A stretch of DNA of 43,701 nucleotides from Pseudomonadota bacterium (lineage in GTDB: Bacteria > Pseudomonadota > Alphaproteobacteria > RF32 > CAG-239). Positions 38,138 through 43,701 of the stretch are shown here, one piece after another (within the stretch, counting starts at the first letter, position 1; every line of letters starts with the position of its first letter). Made by a program: the position numbers and the translations under genes. The notes under the pieces are model-generated. The model was not told the DNA's origin. It searched no databases and was given only the letters and a program-made list of their open reading frames with translations. The DNA lies in the NCBI GenBank assembly GCA_018362935.1, contig JAHALQ010000018.1, positions 1 to 43,701 on the forward strand. The letters are read 5' to 3'.

Positions 38138-39496
38138 ATGAAAATTATCGTATGCGGCGGCGGCAGTGTCGGCAAAAGCATAGTCAGTTATCTGGTTAAA
38201 GGCAGCAATGACGTCATCGTCATCGACCGAAATCAGACGCGCCTTGATGAGATTGCCAAGGAATATGACGTTCTGCCGATATTGGGCGATGCTTCGCATC
38301 CCGATGTGCTGGAACGCGCCGGCGTTAAAAACGCCGACATTGTGCTGGCGGTTACGGATGTTGACGAAGTGAATATGGTCATTTGCCATGTGGCCCATAC
38401 GCTTTTCGGCGTTTTGCGCAAAATTGCCCGTATTGACAACGAAGCCTTTTTAGATCCGGTGTGGGGCGTATTGTTTAATGAACAGAACATTCCGATTGAT
38501 TTGATTATTTCCCCTGATATTGAAATTGCCGAAAATATTTTGAGAATTTTAAAGTTCCCCGGTTGTTTTGATATTTTGCCGGTCTTTGGCGAAGACGCTT
38601 ATGTCCTGACCCTGAAAATATCAGAAACCAGTCCGCTGGTCAATCTGCCGATTATGCAGCTTTCCCGCAACGACAGCAGCCTGGATATCGCGGTTGTCAA
38701 TATTTTGCGCGGAAACCAGTGCTTTTTGCCGCAATGGGATGATATGCTCAAAGTCGGCGACGAAGTAAACTTGATTGTTAAAAAAGATGCCGTATATAAT
38801 ACCATAGCTTCTTTCGGGCTGGAAAAGCCGACCAACGAGCGTTTGGTAATATTCGGAGGCAACCGGATTGCCGAATACCTCGGTGCCCAAATCGAACATG
38901 ACGATACCGTTGTCAGCTGTAAGATTATCGAAAGCGACATAAGCAATGCGCGCCGGCTTGCCAAAGACCTGAGCCACGTCATTGTAATTCACGGCGAGAT
39001 GATGAGCGACGTTATTCTGTCTGAGGCGGACATCAACCATGCCGATGCCAGTATTGCCGTGACAACCAACGACAAAGACAATCTGCTGGCATCGCTGCTG
39101 TCTTCCAAACGCGGTGTCAACATTCCGCTGGCCGTTGTCAATACGCCCTCATACAGCAGCCTGATGGATGATGTCGGCAACAGCGTGCTGGTAGACCGCA
39201 GTTCAATTACGATTTCCAAAATCCTGAAAGAAATACGCAAGACCAAAATGGTTGACGCCTATTCGCTGAGCAGGGGCAGCGCTGAAATCTGGGAAATTAT
39301 AATTACCGAAGAAACCGGACTGGACGGCAAAAAAATCAAACTGCTTAATCTGCCGGAAGGCAGCAAAATCATAGCTGTTAAGCGGGAAAATGAGCTGATT
39401 TACAGTGACGGCAATACGCTGTTGCAAAGCGGAGACGACATACTATTGTATGTAGAGGCGGCGGCTGTTCGCCAGGCAGAAAAGATATTTGCTTAA
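38138..39496 (+). CDS. trkA: Potassium-uptake regulatory protein TrkA
   Basis: TrkA is the peripheral NAD-binding subunit that gates TrkH/TrkG K+ channels. The 452-residue protein has two RCK units: the first with KIIVCGGGSVGKSIVSYL (Rossmann loop) and a TrkA_C part, the second beginning ERLVIFGGNRIAEYLGAQ, whose glycine loop is degenerate. GGGGTGAAAC precedes the ATG. In many alphaproteobacteria ntrB-ntrC-ntrY-ntrX lie between dusB and trkA; here the two genes are adjacent. Confidence 0.94.
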   Translation: MKIIVCGGGSVGKSIVSYLVKGSNDVIVIDRNQTRLDEIAKEYDVLPILGDASHPDVLERAGVKNADIVLAVTDVDEVNMVICHVAHTLFGVLRKIARIDNEAFLDPVWGVLFNEQNIPIDLIISPDIEIAENILRILKFPGCFDILPVFGEDAYVLTLKISETSPLVNLPIMQLSRNDSSLDIAVVNILRGNQCFLPQWDDMLKVGDEVNLIVKKDAVYNTIASFGLEKPTNERLVIFGGNRIAEYLGAQIEHDDTVVSCKIIESDISNARRLAKDLSHVIVIHGEMMSDVILSEADINHADASIAVTTNDKDNLLASLLSSKRGVNIPLAVVNTPSYSSLMDDVGNSVLVDRSSITISKILKEIRKTKMVDAYSLSRGSAEIWEIIITEETGLDGKKIKLLNLPEGSKIIAVKRENELIYSDGNTLLQSGDDILLYVEAAAVRQAEKIFA

Positions 39497-39523
39497 AAAT
39501 CGCTTTACTAATCGGCAAAAATG

Positions 39524-39552
39524 TTGTTAGATTTTGATTAGAACAATAAAAT
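39524..39552 (+). promoter_or_regulatory. Promoter of hfq
   Basis: TTGTTA (39524-39529), a 17-bp spacer and TAAAAT (39547-39552) lie between trkA and hfq, giving hfq-hflX its own promoter. Confidence 0.65.
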
Positions 39553-39566
39553 ATAAGGAAAAAACA

Positions 39567-39785
39567 ATGTCTAAAAATGTTCAGGAAGATTTTTTAACCA
39601 ACCTTAAAGACAACAAAATTTCAGTTACGGTCTTTCTGGTAAACGGCGTTAAGCTCCAGGGAATAATAACTTGGTTTGACGATTTTTCATTGCTGCTGCG
39701 CCGTGACGGTCACACTCAGCTGATATACAAACATGCCGTATCGACAATTATGCCGAACGAAGCGGTTGAAGTCGAGCTTGATTAA
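39567..39785 (+). CDS. hfq: RNA chaperone Hfq
   Basis: Hfq hexamers bind sRNAs and mRNAs and promote their pairing. From ATG 39567 (AAGGAAAA upstream) it has 72 residues: QEDFLTNLKDNKISVTVFLV, NGVKLQGIITWFDDFSLLLR (Sm1) and IYKHAVSTIMP (Sm2). The C-terminal tail is short, as is common in alphaproteobacteria. An in-frame ATG 11 codons upstream lacks an SD. Confidence 0.97.
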   Translation: MSKNVQEDFLTNLKDNKISVTVFLVNGVKLQGIITWFDDFSLLLRRDGHTQLIYKHAVSTIMPNEAVEVELD

Positions 39786-39788
39786 GCA

Positions 39789-41075
39789 TTGGCTCTGATT
39801 GAAATAGAAAAAAATCCCCGGGTAAAAGCCGCGGTTATATTTCCGGAAGTTGCCGGGGAATATACAAGTTTGTCAAGCGAAGCCAGGCTGGAAGAAATAT
39901 CCGGCCTGGCTTTGGCAATTAATCTGGATGTCGTTTTCCGGGAAATCGTCAAAATCAGAACGGTTAAACCGTCGACTTTTATCGGACAGGGCGCGCTCGA
40001 TAAAATTTTGCCTTTGGCAGAGCAGGGCGTGGAACTGTTGGTTATAGACACACAGCTGTCGCCGATTCAGCAGCGCAATCTTGAAAAAAAATTAGGATTA
40101 AAAGTTATTGACCGGACAGCGCTGATTTTAGAGATATTCGGCGAACGCGCCCAGACCAAAGAAGGAAAGCTTCAGGTCGAGCTGGCGCATCTGACCTATC
40201 AGCGCAGCCGGCTGGTTCGCAGCTGGACGCACCTTGAGCGCCAGCGCGGCGGCGCAGGCTTCCTTGGCGGCCCCGGAGAAACCCAGATTGAGCTTGACCG
40301 CCGTATTATAGATGACAAAATCGTCCGTATCAAAAAAGATTTGGAAAAAGTCCGGCTGACGCGCTCAATCCAGCGTTCGGCACGCTCAAGGATTCCTTAT
40401 CCGGTTGTGGCGCTGGTCGGCTACACCAACGCCGGCAAGTCAACCTTGTTTAACCGCTTGTCAGACAGCAATGTGTTTGCCAGGGATTTGCTTTTTGCAA
40501 CGCTGGACACGTCCATGCGCAAAATCAAGCTGCCTTCCGGGCGCGATGTTATTTTGTCCGATACTGTCGGCTTTATTTCCGACTTGCCGCATGAACTGGT
40601 TATGGCCTTCCGCGCCACTTTGGAAGAAGTGCTGAATGCTGATTTGGTTGTCCATGTCCGCGACATTGCCGGCGAAAACAGCCGCGAGCAGAAGCAGGAT
40701 GTCCTGAAAGTGCTGGAAAGCCTGGGCTTCCGAAATATTGAAGAAGATTCGCGCTACGTAGAGGTACTGAATAAAATAGATTTGCTCGAAACTCAACGCA
40801 AACAGGAATTATCGCAGTATAAAAAGCCCTATATGGCGCCGGTCTCGGCCGTCAGCGGCGAGGGCTGCGCTGAGTTTCTGCAATTGATAGACGATAAGCT
40901 TTCGGCCGATTACGATGTAATAGAGCTTGAAGTCGGCGTTTCCAACGGCAAATTAATCGCCTGGATTTACGACAATACCGAAGTCCTCGGCAATGTAATC
41001 AAGGAAGACCGCATCCGGTTTAAGATAAAACTGGACGCGGCCGCCAATTCGAAACTGCAAAAAATGCTGCCTTAA
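39789..41075 (+). CDS. hflX: Ribosome-associated GTPase HflX
   Basis: HflX binds and splits stalled or stressed 50S/70S ribosomes. The 428-residue protein has the N-terminal HflX domain (GQGALDKILPL, DTQLSPIQQRNLE), the Gly-rich linker RQRGGAGFLGGPGETQIELD, then the G domain: GYTNAGKSTLFNRL (G1), DTVGFISDLPHELV (G3), NKIDLL (G4). The likely start is TTG 39789, 3 nt after the hfq stop. It is the normal partner of hfq. Confidence 0.94.
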   Translation: MALIEIEKNPRVKAAVIFPEVAGEYTSLSSEARLEEISGLALAINLDVVFREIVKIRTVKPSTFIGQGALDKILPLAEQGVELLVIDTQLSPIQQRNLEKKLGLKVIDRTALILEIFGERAQTKEGKLQVELAHLTYQRSRLVRSWTHLERQRGGAGFLGGPGETQIELDRRIIDDKIVRIKKDLEKVRLTRSIQRSARSRIPYPVVALVGYTNAGKSTLFNRLSDSNVFARDLLFATLDTSMRKIKLPSGRDVILSDTVGFISDLPHELVMAFRATLEEVLNADLVVHVRDIAGENSREQKQDVLKVLESLGFRNIEEDSRYVEVLNKIDLLETQRKQELSQYKKPYMAPVSAVSGEGCAEFLQLIDDKLSADYDVIELEVGVSNGKLIAWIYDNTEVLGNVIKEDRIRFKIKLDAAANSKLQKMLP

Positions 41076-41089
41076 GAAAAACAGCCCCT

Positions 41090-41118
41090 TTGAAAGCATC
41101 AAACATTTCCTATATATG
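41090..41118 (+). promoter_or_regulatory. Promoter of the BamE-like lipoprotein gene
   Basis: TTGAAA (41090-41095), a 17-bp spacer and TATATG (41113-41118) lie upstream of ATG 41152. Confidence 0.5.
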
Positions 41119-41151
41119 ATAAAGACATAGCGCATATAGGAATATTGAAAC

Positions 41152-41541
41152 ATGAAGAAAATTTTATTAGCCGCCGCATTGCTGGCACTGGCTTCATGCA
41201 AAAGCACAGAGCCGGATTACGGCAGCACGCTGCGGCCGTGGATCGGCCAGTCGCAGGAAAAATTGCAACAGGCCTGGGGCTTGCCGCACGATGTTTTTTA
41301 TATCACGCCGGAACGCAAGGTCTGGACCTATCTTGAAGTGTCTTCAAAAGCTCTGAACGGCATGGAAAACCCGTATACCGACGAGGTGTATTATCCGGCC
41401 GTAGCCATGCCGGATTTTGGTTTTCCGTCACAACCGCAGTATACAGTCCATTATTGCAAAACCCTTTTCACCATAACCAACTATATTGTCACCGATTACA
41501 GTTTCAACGGCGATGATTGCGTGGTTAATACGCGCGAATAA
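41152..41541 (+). CDS. Small lipoprotein with SmpA/BamE-like segment
   Basis: The signal peptide ends in a lipobox, LASC (Cys16). The sequence WIGQSQEKLQQAWGLPHDVF (residues about 30-49) resembles the SmpA/OmlA (BamE) motif 'G-x-(S/T)-x-x-x-(L/V)-x-x-x-(L/W)-G-x-P'. The rest, with two Cys (HYCKTLF, DDCVV), is unrecognised. It should be a periplasm-facing lipoprotein. Whether it is true BamE is doubtful, as the length and C-terminal part differ. Confidence 0.78.
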   Translation: MKKILLAAALLALASCKSTEPDYGSTLRPWIGQSQEKLQQAWGLPHDVFYITPERKVWTYLEVSSKALNGMENPYTDEVYYPAVAMPDFGFPSQPQYTVHYCKTLFTITNYIVTDYSFNGDDCVVNTRE

Positions 41542-41553
41542 AATCTTAATCTT

Positions 41554-42213
41554 TTAGATTAAGACGCAGCTGTAAAGCACGGCAAAAAAGTGCATAATTG
41601 TTCCGACTAAGACAAAGAAGTGCCAAATGGCATGAGTATATTGGCGGCTTTTCCACACATAAAAAAGAATGCCCAGCGTATAAAAGCCGCCGCCGAGCAC
41701 CAGAAAAACCAGCCCGCTTGCCGGCAGCCGGGCAAGCAGTTCTTTGGAAGCAAATACAATCATCCAACCCATCAGGACATACAGCCCGATAGACCAGGCT
41801 TTGGTGCCGCTGCCTGATGTCGTAAGTTTCAGGCAGGTGCCGATCAGAGCCAGTCCCCAGACGATTCCGAACAGCGTCCAGCCGACAGCGCCGCGCATAT
41901 TAACCAGCAAAAAAGGCGTATAAGAACCGGCAATCAGGTAATAAATTGAAATATGGTCGAATTTCTTGAGCTTTTTCTTCCATTCCGGGTTTGGAACCGC
42001 ATGATAAATCGTCGAAGCGCTGTAAAGGATAATCATGGATGTTCCGAAAATCGCTGTCGACACGATAGCCCATACGTTTCCGTCCAGAGAAGACAGCATC
42101 ACCAAGACGACCAGCGCGGCAATGCTCAGGGCGACGCCGATACCGTGGATAATGCTGCTCCAGATTTCTTCTTTGATTGTATAAGGTCGTCCGTTTATAA
42201 CTGACATTGCCAT
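41554..42213 (-). CDS. Hemolysin III/PAQR-family membrane protein
   Basis: The 219-residue, seven-helix protein has family residues in EIWSSIIHGIGVALSI (conserved His), ILYSASTIYHAVP, KFDHISIYYLIAGSYTPFLL and, near the C-terminus, YTHAIWHFFVLVGTIMHFFAV, the metal-binding His set. The family (YqfA/TrhA) affects membrane energetics or lipid homeostasis; hemolysis is a historical name. AGGAAAAA precedes the ATG. Confidence 0.95.
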   Translation of the reverse strand: MAMSVINGRPYTIKEEIWSSIIHGIGVALSIAALVVLVMLSSLDGNVWAIVSTAIFGTSMIILYSASTIYHAVPNPEWKKKLKKFDHISIYYLIAGSYTPFLLVNMRGAVGWTLFGIVWGLALIGTCLKLTTSGSGTKAWSIGLYVLMGWMIVFASKELLARLPASGLVFLVLGGGFYTLGILFYVWKSRQYTHAIWHFFVLVGTIMHFFAVLYSCVLI

Positions 42214-42285
42214 TGATTTTTCCTAAAAATTAATTCTTTTCTGATAAAAACACGAAAACAGAAAGCAGTCAAACGTTATTCTTGG

Positions 42286-42314
42286 TTGTTACAACAACAA
42301 AATTATGATAAACT
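42286..42314 (+). promoter_or_regulatory. Promoter of the 129-aa orphan
   Basis: TTGTTA (42286-42291), a 17-bp spacer and TAAACT (42309-42314) precede ATG 42351. Confidence 0.5.
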
Positions 42315-42350
42315 GTTTTTTGTCAGAAACAACATTCACGGAGTACAGCA

Positions 42351-42740
42351 ATGCCCTCAAAACCTCAGGAAGCCGAAGAATATAAGCGTTATCTCGAATT
42401 TGCGGAAAGTAAAGAATATCAAAGATTAACCCAGGGTGAAGACGCCGTTTTCAGGGATTATAATCCGCAGTCGGCTGACGACATCCGGCAATTGCGCGAT
42501 TATATCTATAATGAATTGCCGCCGACATTACGCACAACCGAGTTCACAAATGTATCTTCGCTGAGCATCACCCGTATGCAGGTTGGCATGGCTTTAATCG
42601 CGCGTGACGAATATCGTGACAAACTGGCCAAAGAGCCCAAGCCGCGGCGCCGTATTGGTTCGCCCGCGGCAACCACAGGCAAAAGCGGTTATGTCGGCCG
42701 GATAAAAGGTTTTGATGCCTCGCGCCGTGTTCGCTGTTGA
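42351..42740 (+). CDS. Hypothetical protein, 129 aa
   Basis: I do not recognise this protein. It has a good SD (CGGAG) and a promoter-like sequence. The N-terminal two thirds are acidic and helical (EAEEYKRYLEFAESKEYQRL); the C-terminal 35 residues are basic (PKPRRRIG, GRIKGFDASRRVR). No signal peptide or membrane segment is seen. The gene is monocistronic and converges on the collar protein gene at a shared terminator. Confidence 0.65.
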   Translation: MPSKPQEAEEYKRYLEFAESKEYQRLTQGEDAVFRDYNPQSADDIRQLRDYIYNELPPTLRTTEFTNVSSLSITRMQVGMALIARDEYRDKLAKEPKPRRRIGSPAATTGKSGYVGRIKGFDASRRVRC

Positions 42741-42758
42741 CCCAATCACGAATCACAT

Positions 42759-42787
42759 AAAAACCGCCCCAAAGGAGCGGTTTTTTA
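42759..42787. terminator. Bidirectional terminator
   Basis: AACCGC/GCGGTT (42762-42767 with 42777-42782) with A and T runs lies between the convergent orphan and collar-protein genes. Confidence 0.85.
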
Positions 42788-42818
42788 TTGTTGCATGCGA
42801 TCATAATAATATGCCGGT

Positions 42819-43679
42819 TTAGTATACTCCCGTGTAAATGATGTAGTATAGAACCAGATAGGGCTGACGGTTTTCATGCGGGCTCGTCGAGCAGCTGTAT
42901 GTTCGTTCACTGGAGCAACTACCGGATGAACCCCAGCCGGATGTTTTGCTGCTGGGTGCTGAGCGATAGCCTGTTCGGCTGTACATATAAGATGAAAGGT
43001 ACCAGCGGTTATCATTATCGGCACCGCCGTGAGAACCCCACTTGCTGCTTCCGTAATATCCCCATGGCACACTGGTGTGAGATTCGCTGTAAGGTGTCAG
43101 ATGTTTATGGTCGGGAATTTGGTCGGAAGACAAGGTGGTAAAATTCTCGCCGCCGGTTTCGCCCAGTGTGTAGCTATAGCTTGTGCCGCCGTAAGAACTA
43201 CCGACACCGACCGGCACGCGCCCTTTGAGGTTGGGCAGATAGAAGTAACTTCCCGAGCCGCCGTAAGTGGTGCCGATGACATTATAGAGGGCGCTGTAAG
43301 AGGTTTTCGAAAGGGACGAACCGTCGCAGAGTCTCCAGCCTTTAGGCACGGTTGCGGTCGGCCAGAGTTTGATTTCGCCAATCATGGCGCTGTCATCGCA
43401 GGCGACTTTGCTTGAGTCGGCGGGACAGACAAAGGTCTTTTTACCGGAGCATTGGGTGGTGGTTTTGTTAAAGCCGAGCTCGGTGCAGGATTTGGTCTGA
43501 CGGCAGAATACCTTGGTTTTGTCAAAGGGGCATTTGACCATGTCAGAGCCGACACAGTTTGCAGCGGAAGAAGTAAATCCGAGTTCGGAACAAGTCGGGG
43601 CGGTTGCGCAGGTCTGCGCAGATACCCCGGTGCTCCATGCCGCAAAAGCTGCGGAGCACAGTAAGAGTTTCAGTTTCAT
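42819..43679 (-). CDS. Secreted Cys-repeat protein with tail-collar domain
   Basis: The 286-residue protein has a signal peptide (cleavage near VSA-QT). Two tandem Cys units follow, with cysteines at 30, 42, 50, 59 and 65, 77, 85, 94. From about residue 99 comes a phage tail-collar (microcystin-dependent-protein-like) domain: IGEIKLWPTATVPKGWRLCDG, FYLPNLKGRVPVG, GETGGENFTTLSSDQIPDHKH and the final ENRQPYLVLYYIIYTG. The middle of the domain has a Gly/Ser/Tyr-rich variable insertion with extra cysteines. There is no phage neighbourhood, so it is more likely a cell-surface or secreted fibre-like protein. A paralogue begins at the left edge. Confidence 0.87.
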   Translation of the reverse strand: MKLKLLLCSAAFAAWSTGVSAQTCATAPTCSELGFTSSAANCVGSDMVKCPFDKTKVFCRQTKSCTELGFNKTTTQCSGKKTFVCPADSSKVACDDSAMIGEIKLWPTATVPKGWRLCDGSSLSKTSYSALYNVIGTTYGGSGSYFYLPNLKGRVPVGVGSSYGGTSYSYTLGETGGENFTTLSSDQIPDHKHLTPYSESHTSVPWGYYGSSKWGSHGGADNDNRWYLSSYMYSRTGYRSAPSSKTSGWGSSGSCSSERTYSCSTSPHENRQPYLVLYYIIYTGVY

Positions 43680-43701
43680 GTTTTTCGACGCCTTTATAAT
43701 A

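Noticed and set aside
42819..43679. Tail-collar domain as evidence for a prophage
   Set aside because: No other phage structural, lysis, integrase or replication genes are near, and the signal peptide plus Cys repeat point to a cellular secreted protein.
1..43701. CRISPR arrays, insertion sequences, transposases or integrases
   Set aside because: None were seen; the only repeats are the tRNA-Pro fragments and short hairpins.

Overview
The window looks like a chromosomal segment of a host-associated, somewhat reduced alphaproteobacterium. Evidence: a circularly permuted two-piece tmRNA, the gene orders ppiD/tpiA-secG-pyrG-kdsA and dus-trkA-hfq-hflX, alphaproteobacterial SspB with a ribbon-helix-helix partner, and many small lineage-restricted orphans. 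The ntrBC/ntrYX genes that often lie between dusB and trkA in this class are absent. The exact taxon (for example an uncultured gut order) is an inference. There are no insertion sequences, CRISPR arrays or rRNA genes.

Layout. 1-3.5 kb: the 5' part of a secreted Cys-repeat protein, orphans, a TerB-like protein and an ArsB/NhaD-type ion transporter with a candidate structured leader RNA. 3.8-7.4 kb: trmJ, two exported orphans, cysE, an alpha/beta hydrolase. 7.4-8.6 kb: a protein-quality-control locus, ssrA (tmRNA) followed by its adaptor sspB and an RHH regulator. 8.7-10.5 kb: a dTMP operon (DHFR, thyA, MazG-like). 10.5-16.5 kb: an orphan, a YiaD-like lipoprotein, ppa, a candidate ~340-nt structured RNA, an NlpC/P60-like protein, a YbaK-family tRNA editing protein beside tRNA-Pro (itself sitting between fragments of a broken copy), an RNHCP protein, Hsp20 and a CNNM-CBS protein. 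16.6-20.2 kb: a HAD phosphatase, a glycerol-1-phosphate-dehydrogenase-like protein, a repeat protein that looks like a beta-solenoid, and an orphan. 20.2-29 kb: EamA transporter, ppiD, tpiA, secG, pyrG, pagP, kdsA with an unusual C-terminus, two small membrane proteins, recO. 29-41 kb: parC, GNAT, DUF6898-like, a 1393-residue membrane-anchored coiled-coil protein, dus, trkA, hfq, hflX. 41-43.7 kb: a lipoprotein, hemolysin III, an orphan, and a tail-collar protein carrying the same Cys repeat as the gene at the left edge.

The most interesting possible system is RNA-based. A predicted minus-strand RNA (about 12466-12807) ends in strong hairpins and displays a loop, UUCUUGGGUUU, that is perfectly complementary over 11 nt to the sequence 4 nt upstream of one start codon and over 8 nt to the same place in two other genes. 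All three genes are orphans without a Shine-Dalgarno sequence, although most genes here have one. The RNA's promoter shares a 16-bp near-palindrome with the promoter of a second candidate RNA at 3572-3800. An hfq gene lies in the same window. Other notable points are the exact 35-residue four-cysteine repeat at both window ends, the solenoid/G1P-dehydrogenase cluster, ssrA next to sspB, and the kdsA rearrangement.
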